DNA of 64,000 nt, from IMG/VR virus record IMGVR_UViG_3300032770_000003, positions 1 to 64,000 of that record. One strand, written 5' to 3'. This DNA is from a virus. This document shows, one piece after another, positions 21,977 through 28,413 of this stretch. How positions within the stretch are numbered: the stretch's first letter is position 1; the number at the start of each line of letters is the position of its first letter. The translations under genes were made by a program, and so were the position numbers. Below the pieces are notes generated by a model. It had not been told where the DNA came from. It saw only the letters and a list, made by a program, of their open reading frames with translations, and did no database searches.

Positions 21977-23068
21977 TCAGTGGTGGTTCTCGACAACATT
22001 TCCGGAATGGTGCGCGAACGGCTGACCACCCAGGTACTGCAGCCAGATCTGCACCGCCTCCTTCTGAAACTGTTGCAACGCCTTGAGCCCCTCGGCCGCA
22101 GCTCGGTCACTCCACAGCAAGGAATTGCCGATGCGTGCGATCTCCTCGACGTCATCGGGGTCCGCTTGCCAGTGCTTGGGCGCCCACTCGATGGCGGGTG
22201 TTACCACGGACGGCACACCTTCCGCAGTCGCATCCGCCGTTGCGATATTGAAGGTCTCGGTGTGGCTGACTTGGATCGCGAGATCCATCGTCGCAACGAG
22301 ACGGCGAAACTCAGCCCAGTTCTTCCACCCGTCCTCGATGAGCTTCACCCCAGGGAGGTTGCCCATCATGTTGCGGATCGCCCGCGCCACCACGCCTCCG
22401 GTGATCCCCTCTTCGCGGTTGGCGGAGATGTGGAATTCGAGATCGCAGTTGCGCTGCTTGGCGATCATCAGAGCGGCTGCGGCGGCGGTGGTATGGTTCT
22501 TCAGCAAGCGAAGCGCACCGAAGCTCGATACCCGTAGCAACTTGTGGTCGTGTGTGAAGTCCTTCTTCACGAAGGCTCGATCGAAGTCGTAGAGGTTGGG
22601 CAAGTAAAGTACGTGGCCGCTGTACGAGGTCTCGATCCACTCTTTGAACTGCTTGCTGTTACCGGACAGAGTGAAGTTGAGCTGTGACTCCTGCAGCAGA
22701 ATGTCGTCGCGAATGAGGTTGATGGCTCCGGGCTCGACGACCAGGAAGCCAACCTGGCTGTGTGATCGCACGATGAAGTGCACGCTTGGATACTGCAGAC
22801 ACCACGAATTCAGAATCGGTGTCTGAATCCAAGGAGCCTCGATCAGGGCATGAGTGCACGTCGGAGTCTTGTTGAGGATCTCGACGATCTCATGCGGGTG
22901 CCTGACACCGTGAATGTCGACGTGGATCTTGTACCGACGAAGGACACGCGCTGTGTGAAGTGCGTTGACCCCAAGCCCGATGTGACAGAACTTGTCATCG
23001 AGCTTCATGAAATTTCGGTAGAAGATGATCAGATGGACGTTGGGGAGCGACGGATCGAGATAGAACAT
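21977..23068 (-). CDS. Glycosyltransferase-like protein (GT-B fold)
   Basis: 363 aa; MFYLDPSLPNVHLIIF... Residues about 190-330 show the GT-B C-terminal pattern: RVSSFGALRLLKNH, LEFHISANREEG, a DGWKNWAEFRRLVATMDLAIQVSHTETFNIATADATAEGVPSVVTPAIEW segment with the Glu that binds nucleotide-sugar in GT4 enzymes. Might glycosylate phage DNA, virion or host surface. No sugar specificity can be read. Confidence 0.65.
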   Translation of the reverse strand: MFYLDPSLPNVHLIIFYRNFMKLDDKFCHIGLGVNALHTARVLRRYKIHVDIHGVRHPHEIVEILNKTPTCTHALIEAPWIQTPILNSWCLQYPSVHFIVRSHSQVGFLVVEPGAINLIRDDILLQESQLNFTLSGNSKQFKEWIETSYSGHVLYLPNLYDFDRAFVKKDFTHDHKLLRVSSFGALRLLKNHTTAAAAALMIAKQRNCDLEFHISANREEGITGGVVARAIRNMMGNLPGVKLIEDGWKNWAEFRRLVATMDLAIQVSHTETFNIATADATAEGVPSVVTPAIEWAPKHWQADPDDVEEIARIGNSLLWSDRAAAEGLKALQQFQKEAVQIWLQYLGGQPFAHHSGNVVENHH

Positions 23069-23084
23069 CAGTTCACACCGATAT

Positions 23085-23101
23085 GAGAGGTCGGCACAGA
23101 G
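23085..23101 (-). promoter_or_regulatory. Start-associated repeat, degenerate copy 12
   Basis: CTCTGTGCCGACCTCTC upstream of 21977..23068: matches the ends of the repeat but lacks about 5 nt of the centre (GGATC). Confidence 0.4.
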
Positions 23102-23171
23102 CGACCTTATCACCGGTGGATCAGACCCGACAAGACCCGTGTGTAGTGTTACGTTCCCGACACAGTGGCGG

Positions 23172-23244
23172 TGTTCCCGATGGGATTCGAACCCACAAAC
23201 TTCCGCTTAGGACGCGGACGCCCGTCCGATCGGGCTCCGGGAAC
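23172..23244 (-). tRNA. tRNA-Arg (CCT)
   Basis: Acceptor GTTCCCG/CGGGAAC, anticodon stem TCCGC/GCGGA with loop GTCCTAA (codon AGG), T-arm GTGGG-TTCGAAT-CCCAT. Start of the tRNA island, which runs to 32642. CCA not encoded. Confidence 0.85.
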
Positions 23245-23468
23245 TTGCCGAACGACTCGCCAGCGATTTTTCGAACAGAGGGCCAGGTCGTGGAACGCCA
23301 ACCACGCCAGTAAGTTGATCAAGACGGTCATCTGAATGTTGTGCGTCAAAGACCAAGCTTCCAGCTCCCCCCAAGACCGACTGCGGCGTAAGAAGGACTT
23401 GAGAGGAGCTGTCCAAGCCCGCCACCGGTAGTCGTTCGCTGCTGGAATCTCGTAGGCAGCAGGGTAGT

Positions 23469-23987
23469 CTACGGCAGAAGGTCCGTCGACCAGTACTGAG
23501 CCCACTCCGGTGGAGTTGCCCCGCTCACCTTCACCGACACCACCGGCAGGTAGGTCGGCTTTTTCGGCTTGCGAACGAGCGTCATCCCCGCCTCCTGTGG
23601 AGTCCGATCGGCTTTCGTCGTGTTGCACGTTAGACACGATGAGACAATGTTCTGCCATGTCGTCTTTCCACCACGCGACCGTGGGATGACGTGATCAAAG
23701 TTCAAATCCTCGGTGTTGAAACGCTGACCACAGTACTGACACTCGAAATGATCACGAATATACACGTTCAGGCGGCTGAACTTGATCCGGATCCGGTCCC
23801 GCTTGAAGCGAGCGAGCACCCGAACCACTGAGGGCATGGGAAAGCTCCGCGAAACACCCTGAATGGTTCGGTCCTTGGAGTATTCGATTACCTCCAATTT
23901 GCCCAAGATGGTGTCGGCGATCGCGTCTTGCCAGGACGTGACCCGCAACGGTCTCCAGTCGATGTCAAGTACCAAAACGGCGGTCAT
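23469..23987 (-). CDS. HNH endonuclease (McrA-like)
   Basis: 172 aa. YIRDHFECQYCGQRF then DLNFDHVIPRSRGGKTTWQNIVSSCLTCNTTKADRTP: the zinc-bound HNH core with HVIPRSRGG. The N-terminal 80 residues (ILGKLEVIEYSKDRTI, ARFKRDRIRIKFSRL) are typical of the family found near phage and bacterial genes. Likely a homing endonuclease within the tRNA island. Confidence 0.85.
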   Translation of the reverse strand: MTAVLVLDIDWRPLRVTSWQDAIADTILGKLEVIEYSKDRTIQGVSRSFPMPSVVRVLARFKRDRIRIKFSRLNVYIRDHFECQYCGQRFNTEDLNFDHVIPRSRGGKTTWQNIVSSCLTCNTTKADRTPQEAGMTLVRKPKKPTYLPVVSVKVSGATPPEWAQYWSTDLLP

Positions 23988-24028
23988 CGGATTCTCCTTC
24001 GCGTCAATGTCGATTCATTGTTCCCTCG

Positions 24029-24101
24029 TGCGCTCGGAGAGATTCGAACTCTCACTTTGTAAGGCTTGAGCTTACTGCCTCTTCCGTTGGGCTACGAGCG
24101 C
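24029..24101 (-). tRNA. tRNA with Leu-type anticodon CAA but class I variable loop
   Basis: Acceptor GCGCTCG/CGAGCGC, anticodon stem GTAAG/CTTAC, loop CTCAAGC; variable loop AAAGT only 5 nt, T-arm GAGAG-TTCGAAT-CTCTC. Bacterial tRNA-Leu normally has a long variable arm, so charging is uncertain. Confidence 0.8.
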
Positions 24102-24102
24102 G

Positions 24103-24315
24103 CTACACCTTATCCCCATCACCATACTCCGCCCGAATCACCTGATACAAGAACCTCCCTTTGGATGGTGCGTCAATGAACTGCTCGAAGACCCCACGCG
24201 GGACGTCCTGGTACGCATAGACAGCTCCGTTGCGAAACTGGACGTAGAGGATCTGTTCCTCGCGGTCGTAGGCCACGGCACTGATGTGCGACGACGCTAC
24301 CGCCTGGATCCTCAT
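24103..24315 (-). CDS. KTSC-domain protein, 70 aa
   Basis: VASSHISAVAYDREEQILYVQFRNGAVYAYQDVPRGVFEQFIDAPSKGRFLYQVIRAEY fits the short KTSC domain found fused to or near nucleases and lysyl-tRNA synthetases. The gene ends 1 nt before a tRNA. Binds nucleic acid by inference from the family; exact role unknown. Confidence 0.7.
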   Translation of the reverse strand: MRIQAVASSHISAVAYDREEQILYVQFRNGAVYAYQDVPRGVFEQFIDAPSKGRFLYQVIRAEYGDGDKV

Positions 24316-24335
24316 GCGACCCAGTTTACATCAAG

Positions 24336-24416
24336 TGCGCTCGGGGGGATTCGAACCCCCATGCCCGAAGGCACGGCTTCTGAGACCGCCACGTATGCCA
24401 GTTCCGTCACGAGCGC
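24336..24416 (-). tRNA. tRNA-Leu (CAG)
   Basis: Class II: acceptor GCGCTCG/CGAGCGC, anticodon loop CTCAGAA on stem GCGGT/GCCGT, long variable arm GCC-TTCG-GGC, T-arm GGGGG-TTCGAAT-CCCCC. Confidence 0.85.
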
Positions 24417-24420
24417 GAAG

Positions 24421-24501
24421 TCGATGGGGAGGGATTCGAACCCTCATGCCGAAGCACTGGCTTCTAACGCCAGCGTGTCTTACCTGTTCCACCACCCACC
24501 G
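24421..24501 (-). tRNA. tRNA-Leu (TAG)
   Basis: Class II: acceptor CGGTGGG/CCCATCG, stem CTGGC/GCCAG with loop GTTAGAA, variable arm TGC-TTCG-GCA, T-arm GAGGG-TTCGAAT-CCCTC. Confidence 0.85.
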
Positions 24502-24523
24502 GATGGGTTGCGACTGCGCAAAG

Positions 24524-24598
24524 TAGCCACGGCGGGATTCGAACCCGCACTGTACACGTCCTCAACGTGCTGCCTCTTCCAAGTTGGGCTACGTGGCC
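24524..24598 (-). tRNA. tRNA with Leu-type anticodon GAG but class I variable loop
   Basis: Acceptor GGCCACG/CGTGGCT, anticodon stem GCACG/CGTGT with loop TTGAGGA, variable loop ACAGT, T-arm GCGGG-TTCGAAT-CCCGC. D-arm matches the CAA tRNA at 24029. Confidence 0.75.
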
Positions 24599-24599
24599 G

Positions 24600-24673
24600 T
24601 GGGGGCGGAGGGATTCGAACCCTCACTGAGCCGGTTTTAGAGCGGCTGCCTCGTCCGGTTGGGCTACACCCCC
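24600..24673 (-). tRNA. tRNA with anticodon TAA (Leu-type), class I, C33
   Basis: Acceptor GGGGGTG/CGCCCCC, stem GCCGC/CCGGC (inner C-C mismatch), loop TCTAAAA: position 33 is C, not U. T-arm GAGGG-TTCGAAT-CCCTC. One nt from the previous tRNA. Anticodon call tentative because of the mismatch. Confidence 0.65.
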
Positions 24674-24698
24674 TGGTGACTCGGGTCATGTGATCTTG

Positions 24699-24792
24699 TC
24701 CGGGTGACAGGAATCGAACCTGTGCACTTGCGCTTATCTAGCGCTAACGCGGGGTATAAAGCCGCTGCTCTACCTAGCTGAGCTACACCCGG
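24699..24792 (-). tRNA. tRNA-like, anticodon TAT, with 25-nt variable arm
   Basis: Acceptor CCGGGTG/CACCCGG, D-arm GCTC/GAGC, stem GCGGC/CCCGC (inner C-C mismatch), loop TTTATAC (T33, anticodon TAT, Ile). Variable arm contains GCGCT-AGATA-AGCGC. A long variable arm is not expected for Ile. Confidence 0.65.
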
Positions 24793-24803
24793 GTCCTTAC
24801 CTT

Positions 24804-24820
24804 CCTCTCAGAACGAGAGG
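24804..24820 (+). promoter_or_regulatory. Hairpin over the ribosome binding site of 24827..24988
   Basis: CCTCTC-AGAAC-GAGAGG: 6-bp stem; its 3' arm is the Shine-Dalgarno (AGAGG). Confidence 0.45.
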
Positions 24821-24826
24821 TGTATA

Positions 24827-24988
24827 ATGCTGATAGCCATAGTCCCGATTGTGATCATGGTGGTTGGCCTCTTGATGTGGGTGCTGGCCGGGAATCCGTA
24901 TGTCAAAGAAGCCGGAAAAATCATGTTCTTCAGCGGGATGCTAGTGACCACCTTTGTGTGTGCGAAGGTCACCTGGCGTATCACCTAA
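24827..24988 (+). CDS. Small two-TM membrane protein (53 aa), plus strand
   Basis: MLIAIVPIVIMVVGLLMWVLAG spans the membrane, then NPYVKEAGKIMFFSG and MLVTTFVCAKVTW form a second segment. This pattern (short loop NPxVxEIGxxMFFxG) is a recurring phage small-protein family. It lies on the opposite strand inside the tRNA island. Could be a holin-like or antiporter-like membrane protein. ATG after AGAGGTGTATA. Confidence 0.75.
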   Translation: MLIAIVPIVIMVVGLLMWVLAGNPYVKEAGKIMFFSGMLVTTFVCAKVTWRIT

Positions 24989-24990
24989 AG

Positions 24991-25061
24991 CGGAGCTGAC
25001 GGGAATCGAACCCGCCTCACGCCGTAGACAGCGGCGCAGCCTCCCAGATGCTTACAGCTCC
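24991..25061 (-). tRNA. tRNA-Asp (GTC)
   Basis: Acceptor GGAGCTG/CAGCTCC, anticodon stem CGCCG/CGGCG with loop CTGTCTA, T-arm GCGGG-TTCGATT-CCCGT, G discriminator (as in Asp). D-arm weak (AGC/GCT). Confidence 0.8.
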
Positions 25062-25068
25062 ATTCAAG

Positions 25069-25141
25069 TCCGGATGGAGGGAATCGAACCCCCGCTGTCG
25101 TGGTGTGTAGGACCACCGCTCTGCCCCTGAGCTACACCCGG
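25069..25141 (-). tRNA. tRNA-Val (TAC) with C33
   Basis: Acceptor CCGGGTG/CATCCGG, D-arm GCTC/GAGC, perfect stem GTGGT/ACCAC, loop CCTACAC: C at position 33. T-arm GGGGG-TTCGATT-CCCTC. Confidence 0.8.
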
Positions 25142-25150
25142 GTCATATCG

Positions 25151-25223
25151 TGGGAACGGCAGGCTTTGCTCCTGCGACCTCCGGCGTGTCGAGCCGACGC
25201 TCTCCTGACTGAGCTACGCTCCC
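25151..25223 (-). tRNA. tRNA-Val (GAC) with C33 and unusual T-loop
   Basis: Acceptor GGGAGCG/CGTTCCC, anticodon stem TCGGC/GCCGG, loop TCGACAC (C33). T-loop AGCAAAG in place of TTCRANN. Confidence 0.75.
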
Positions 25224-25228
25224 ATGTG

Positions 25229-25301
25229 TCGGGGTAACAGGATTCGAACCTGTGTCGTCTCGGCCCCCAGCCGAGTGCCTGAACCTCTAGGCTACACCCC
25301 G
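25229..25301 (-). tRNA. tRNA-Pro (GGG)
   Basis: Acceptor CGGGGTG/TACCCCG, stem CTCGG/CCGAG, loop CTGGGGG, T-arm ACAGG-TTCGAAT-CCTGT. The HNH gene 25287..25658 ends inside its 5' part (stop TAG in the D-arm). Confidence 0.85.
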
Positions 25302-25658
25302 GTACGAAACAGCATGTGCACGACTACAAAACGGCTTGGACTTGTGTACTAGACGCTTTTCTCTAAGGAACGCTTTTCCACAAAAGGAGCACGTCAAAGG
25401 AACCATGGTCTTGGGTTTGTGATGACGTCGAACGTGCTCAGCCTGAGACACCAACACTTCTAAGTTCTCAAGGCGGTTATCCTTCTTACGTTCATTCTTG
25501 TGGTGAACCACCTCAAGAGCAGTCAGCAGCCGTCCTAAATGGTTTTCCATCACCACACGATGCAGATACACACGTCCTCTTGTATCTGCTGCTGGATGCT
25601 CTGGAACAATTGCCACGTCGTACTGACCGCGGCTCTCTACTCGACGAATCACCCACAC
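25287..25658 (-). CDS. HNH endonuclease, ends inside tRNA-Pro
   Basis: 123 aa: YLHRVVMENHLGRLLTALEVVHHKNERKKDNRLENLEVLVS (H..N..H with VVHHKN), then a CxxC...C zinc finger (LTCSFCGKAFLREKRLVHKSKPFCSRAHAVSYRG). GTG start without strong ribosome binding site. The last codons and the TAG lie in the tRNA-Pro 5' end. Confidence 0.85.
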   Translation of the reverse strand: MWVIRRVESRGQYDVAIVPEHPAADTRGRVYLHRVVMENHLGRLLTALEVVHHKNERKKDNRLENLEVLVSQAEHVRRHHKPKTMVPLTCSFCGKAFLREKRLVHKSKPFCSRAHAVSYRGVA

Positions 25659-25689
25659 CGGGAAAAGATATCACCACAGAGGGGCTTCG

Positions 25690-25760
25690 TGGCGGTGGAG
25701 GAATCTGCCCCCTCTCCAAGTCCTTATGAGAGACCCGTCTCCTCTGGTGGAGTCACCGCC
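25690..25760 (-). tRNA. tRNA with CAT anticodon (Met or Ile2)
   Basis: Acceptor GGCGGTG/CACCGCC, stem GGTCT/GGACT (two wobbles), loop CTCATAA, T-loop GGCAGAT atypical, T-stem GAGGG/TCCTC. Not an initiator: lacks the three G-C pairs in the anticodon stem. Confidence 0.65.
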
Positions 25761-25766
25761 AATCGG

Positions 25767-25840
25767 TACCGCCGACAGGAATCGAACCTGCTCTATTCCG
25801 GTTTCGTAGACCGGCGCCCATCCAATTAGACTACGGCGGT
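25767..25840 (-). tRNA. tRNA-Arg (ACG)
   Basis: Acceptor ACCGCCG/CGGCGGT, stem CCGGT/ACCGG, loop CTACGAA, T-arm GCAGG-TTCGATT-CCTGT. Confidence 0.85.
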
Positions 25841-25845
25841 GTGTG

Positions 25846-25918
25846 CGACCCAGCCGGGGGATGATCCCGGATCCTCAGTGTGAAAGACTGAGATGCTTGC
25901 CGTTTACACCACTGGGTC
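25846..25918 (-). tRNA. tRNA-Glu (TTC)
   Basis: Acceptor GACCCAG/CTGGGTC, stem TCAGT/ACTGA, loop CTTTCAC, T-loop ATCATCC (A54), G discriminator. HNH gene 25917..26324 ends 2 nt into its 5' end. Confidence 0.8.
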
Positions 25919-26324
25919 ATTTACGCGATTCACGGCTAATAATCCGCTGAATTTGCTGCCAACAAACTACTGGAAACAGCTTAGCTATAGCTCGAAGTGA
26001 CATAGATGTTGTTGCTCTCAATCGGCGGATCTCAGCTACTTGAGCCACAGTCAGCTTGAACGGACCATCCAAACATTCCTCAGATTTATTCAGATGACAA
26101 GCGTGACAAAGAACTTGACACTTTACTATCTCGGCAGCGCGCTTTGACGCTTTCCAAGACCAAATGTTGTGATCTACTTTCTGTGTGGCGTCGATATGGT
26201 CAAGTTCCAAATCTTCTGTTGCACCACATCTAATGCAACACTTCCCAAAGAAAAATTGTTGTCTCCGCGCAATCATCCACTTACGTTGATACTCCCGCTG
26301 CGTCCGTACGTCCTTATATGGCAT
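25917..26324 (-). CDS. HNH endonuclease between two tRNA-Glu genes
   Basis: 135 aa. FFFGKCCIRCGATEDLELDHIDATQKVDHNIWSWK ... KCQVLCHACHLNKSEE: HNH with four Cys. The C-terminal half (VAQVAEIRRLRATTSMSLRAIAKLF) is a helix-turn-helix. The ATG is 1 nt from the 3' end of tRNA-Glu 26326..26397 and the stop overlaps tRNA-Glu 25846..25918, so the ORF exactly fills the gap. Confidence 0.85.
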   Translation of the reverse strand: MPYKDVRTQREYQRKWMIARRQQFFFGKCCIRCGATEDLELDHIDATQKVDHNIWSWKASKRAAEIVKCQVLCHACHLNKSEECLDGPFKLTVAQVAEIRRLRATTSMSLRAIAKLFPVVCWQQIQRIISRESRK

Positions 26325-26325
26325 G

Positions 26326-26397
26326 TGACCCCATCGGGTATCGATCCCGATCCTCCAGCGTGAGAGGCTGGTGACCTAGCCAGTAGTCTATGGGGCC
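26326..26397 (-). tRNA. tRNA-Glu (CTC)
   Basis: Acceptor GGCCCCA/TGGGGTC, D-stem GAC/GTC, stem CCAGC/GCTGG, loop CTCTCAC, T-loop ATCGATA (A54). Confidence 0.8.
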
Positions 26398-26443
26398 AAC
26401 CGGGTTAATAGCCCGGTTATGTGCCCCCAGTGGGGCGATCGAA

Positions 26444-26884
26444 TCAACGACCGAATCGCTTCCGCTGCTTGAAGCGAAGAATTCCTTGAGCGTCCACAAA
26501 CGCTCCCGATACCGGAAGACAAAAGAGTCGATAGGGGCTGTTGTACTGAGTGACGATGTCTCGTTCCACGTGCCGCAGGAAGTGCCACCCCTTGAGCGTC
26601 CGCCGATCGTAGCGACGGCAAAGCTCACTGTAGACATCATTCCAGGGGCGTCCCGCGCGGGACGCCATGAAGCGTTCGGTCTGACTGAAGCGATCACCCA
26701 TCGTGGTCCAGTACTCAGGATCCCTGATGGGATCCGGACCAGCATCGGTGGCGTCTTCCTCCGAACGGATCCGTTTCAGATAGACTCTGATGGCCTGCCT
26801 TTCCGCACGCTGATTCCAGTAGTCCATCGCGCGACCAGCTCTGCCGCCTTCGACGACAGAACGAGCCAGGTTTCGTGTTGCCAT
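26444..26884 (-). CDS. Hypothetical protein, 146 aa
   Basis: MATRNLARSVVEGGRAGRAMDYWNQRAERQAIRVYLKRI..., basic and helical, then RPWNDVYSELCRRYDRRTLKGWHFLRHVERDIV. Resembles a family occurring in large phages and myxobacteria-like genomes, but no function is known. Start after AAGGGAGG. Not part of a tRNA, yet inside the island. Confidence 0.7.
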   Translation of the reverse strand: MATRNLARSVVEGGRAGRAMDYWNQRAERQAIRVYLKRIRSEEDATDAGPDPIRDPEYWTTMGDRFSQTERFMASRAGRPWNDVYSELCRRYDRRTLKGWHFLRHVERDIVTQYNSPYRLFCLPVSGAFVDAQGILRFKQRKRFGR

Positions 26885-26935
26885 TGATGACCTCCCTTAA
26901 TGGGCTGTGATCATCGGGCACCTCCTTTCCTTTCG

Positions 26936-27003
26936 CGTCCCCTGGGTGAGTTGAACACCCTAACCCGCCTTCGGAGGGCAGGTACCAATCCGTTGGAGAG
27001 GAC
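26936..27003 (-). tRNA. tRNA-Arg (CCG) with reduced D-arm
   Basis: Acceptor GTCCTCT/AGGGGAC, D-arm shrunken to CCAA-CGGA-TTGG, stem CTGCC/GGCGG, loop CTCCGAA, T-arm GGGTG-TTCAACT-CACCC. Only 68 nt. Confidence 0.7.
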
Positions 27004-27016
27004 AATAGTCAGAGAG

Positions 27017-27091
27017 CGCGCTCGGGGGGAGTCGAACCCCCACACGGCGACTTAGAAGGTCGCTGCTTTTCCAACCTTAAGCTACGAGCGC
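27017..27091 (-). tRNA. tRNA-Arg (TCT)
   Basis: Acceptor GCGCTCG/CGAGCGC, stem GCGAC/GTCGC, loop CTTCTAA, T-arm GGGGG-TTCGACT-CCCCC. The endonuclease at 27082 ends inside its 5' part. Confidence 0.85.
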
Positions 27092-27513
27092 ATGAAAATT
27101 CGGTGAGGACCTAGGTAGTCTGTTGCCCATCGCATGTTCTTCTTTTGCTTAGATGCAACAACCCTTAAGTTGAGGTGTACGGCGCCACGCCAGTCTCTTT
27201 GGCGCAAATAGTAACAAAGCCCGTTGTCAGGACAGTAAACAGCAAAAGCATCATAATCCCCTTCTTTGTGAGTACGTATGTGCGTGCCGTGTCTGTCAGC
27301 CCACGAGCTTCTACGTGTCAATCTCAATGATCCTCCACGCAACGCCCTATACTTCACGGAAACTCTGGCCAATCTTCCATCTTCCGCGACCGCAATGAGG
27401 TCAAAAGGAAGATGCTCACTCAAGGGGAGCGCCACATGAAAGTTATTGCGCATAAGGTCAGCAATTACGTGCCCCAGCCCTTGGTCCCCTTTGTCCTTGG
27501 TGTGGTGTCGCAC
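27082..27513 (-). CDS. PD-(D/E)XK-type homing endonuclease
   Basis: 143 aa. GQGLGHVIADLMRNNFHVALPLSEHLPFDLIAVAEDGRLARVSVKYRA is the PD-(D/E)XK core (PFDLIAV..VSVKY), as in PDDEXK homing enzymes of cyanobacteria and phages. The stop TAG falls in the tRNA-Arg 27017..27091. A different nuclease family from the neighbouring HNH genes but with the same placement. Confidence 0.8.
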   Translation of the reverse strand: MRHHTKDKGDQGLGHVIADLMRNNFHVALPLSEHLPFDLIAVAEDGRLARVSVKYRALRGGSLRLTRRSSWADRHGTHIRTHKEGDYDAFAVYCPDNGLCYYLRQRDWRGAVHLNLRVVASKQKKNMRWATDYLGPHRIFMRS

Positions 27514-27529
27514 AAAACCAGAATACCAG

Positions 27530-27602
27530 CTCCAGGAGCAGGAATCGAACCTGCCTCATCTCGCTTAACAGGCGAGCGCTTAAACCGATCAGCCATCCTG
27601 GA
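27530..27602 (-). tRNA. tRNA-Asn (GTT)
   Basis: Acceptor TCCAGGA/TCCTGGA, stem CTCGC/GCGAG, loop CTGTTAA, T-arm GCAGG-TTCGATT-CCTGC, G discriminator. Confidence 0.88.
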
Positions 27603-27633
27603 ATAGAGCGAACGAAATTATTAGCACTGAGAA

Positions 27634-27705
27634 GTTTTGAGACGGGATTCGAATCCGCGACCTCCGGCTTTTCGGGCCGGCGCTCTACCACTGAGCTACA
27701 TCCCC
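27634..27705 (-). pseudogene. Defective tRNA-Phe (GAA), C33, broken acceptor
   Basis: D-arm GCTC/GAGC, stem CCGGC/GCCGG, loop CCGAAAA (C33). The 5' acceptor GGGGATG has no partner: the 3' side is CTCAAAA, and the T-stem has an A-C mismatch. A second, complete tRNA-Phe is at 32006. Confidence 0.65.
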
Positions 27706-27747
27706 GTAATGTGGGGATGGACAACCCAACACAAGCGGCTCGCTCAG

Positions 27748-27820
27748 AGCCTGTCCCCTGAATCGAACAGGGTATCTCCGCATTACAAGTGCGGCGCTTC
27801 GCCAGCAAAGCTTGACAGGC
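27748..27820 (-). tRNA. tRNA-Thr (TGT)
   Basis: Acceptor GCCTGTC/GACAGGC, stem CCGCA/TGCGG, loop CTTGTAA, T-arm CCCTG-TTCGATT-CAGGG, U discriminator. Confidence 0.85.
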
Positions 27821-27842
27821 AGGTGCTCCACCCTCCCCGCAG

Positions 27843-27914
27843 AGCTGCTGCCGAGAATCGAACTCGGTTTTCCGTTTTACGAAAACGGCGCGTCACCATT
27901 TACGCTTCAGCAGC
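27843..27914 (-). tRNA. tRNA-Thr (CGT)
   Basis: Acceptor GCTGCTG/CAGCAGC, stem CCGTT/AACGG, loop TTCGTAA, T-arm CCGAG-TTCGATT-CTCGG. Confidence 0.85.
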
Positions 27915-28018
27915 ACGAACGAACGCGGTCACATCTCAACTGGAACGTTCAGCACTCGGCGTTCTACCAAACACCGACTGAACGGAGGAACCAGCAGCGA
28001 GGTGACCTCCTGGTACTG

Positions 28019-28091
28019 AGCTGGTGGAGCGAATCGAACGCTCTCCCTCCCCGATACCAACGGGGTGCTCACCCAAATGAGCTTCACCAGC
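28019..28091 (-). tRNA. tRNA-Thr (GGT)
   Basis: Acceptor GCTGGTG/CACCAGC, stem CCCCG/CGGGG, loop TTGGTAT, T-arm GAGCG-TTCGATT-CGCTC. Confidence 0.85.
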
Positions 28092-28097
28092 GATCGG

Positions 28098-28169
28098 AGC
28101 ACTGTGCGGAACTCGAATCCGCGTGGAACAGCTTGGAAGGCTGCCGCCTAACCTCTCGGCCAACAGTGC
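28098..28169 (-). tRNA. tRNA-Gly (TCC)
   Basis: Acceptor GCACTGT/ACAGTGC, stem GCAGC/GCTGT, loop CTTCCAA, T-arm GCGGA-TTCGAGT-TCCGC. Confidence 0.85.
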
Positions 28170-28176
28170 AGTTCTG

Positions 28177-28248
28177 AGCATCCAGCGGGAGTTGAACCCG
28201 CTATTCCAGCTTGGCAAGCTGGCGTGTAGCCACAAACACTTTGGATGC
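28177..28248 (-). tRNA. tRNA-Gly (GCC)
   Basis: Acceptor GCATCCA/TGGATGC, stem CCAGC/GCTGG, loop TTGCCAA, T-arm GCGGG-TTCAACT-CCCGC. Confidence 0.85.
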
Positions 28249-28251
28249 AAG

Positions 28252-28333
28252 GGGTGGACAAAGAATTGAGGACGGAAACGGGGTTTTCGCCCCGAGTCTC
28301 CAATGACGATAACCGTCCTCTGGCGGCCCACCC
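28252..28333 (-). ncRNA. T-arm-less tRNA-like element
   Basis: Core 28268..28320: acceptor-like GAGGACGG/CCGTCCTC (8 bp), D-arm GTC-ATTGGA-GAC, hairpin CGGGG-CGAAAA-CCCCG resembling a Phe (GAA) anticodon arm, and no T-arm. An outer stem gggtgg (28252-28257) / ccaccc (28328-28333) encloses it. Confidence 0.5.
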
Positions 28334-28337
28334 ACAG

Positions 28338-28408
28338 AGGTCTTGGTCAGAGTTGAACTGACGATGGCGCTTTTGCAGAGCGCTGCCTTGCCACTTGGCT
28401 ACAAGACC
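28338..28408 (-). tRNA. tRNA-Cys (GCA)
   Basis: Acceptor GGTCTTG/CAAGACC, stem GCGCT/AGCGC, loop CTGCAAA, T-arm GTCAG-TTCAACT-CTGAC, U discriminator as expected for Cys. Confidence 0.88.
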
Positions 28409-28413
28409 GAAAG

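Noticed and set aside
477-23101. Repeats interpreted as a CRISPR array
   Set aside because: Copies are spaced irregularly by whole genes, have no spacers of uniform length, and always abut start codons.
23250-23468. Minus-strand open frame between HNH 23469 and tRNA-Arg
   Set aside because: Some helical-looking residues, but no start codon with ribosome binding site and it runs into the tRNA.
24600-24673. tRNA at 24600 read as an amber suppressor (CTCTAAA)
   Set aside because: With that frame the anticodon stem does not pair; the better fold gives loop TCTAAAA and anticodon TAA.
24823-24828. TATAAT at 24823-24828 as a -10 promoter box
   Set aside because: It overlaps the start codon of 24827..24988 and has no -35 at the right distance.
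27918-27990. Segment after tRNA-Thr (CGT) as another tRNA
   Set aside because: A D-loop-like GGTAGAAC is present but acceptor and T-arm do not pair.
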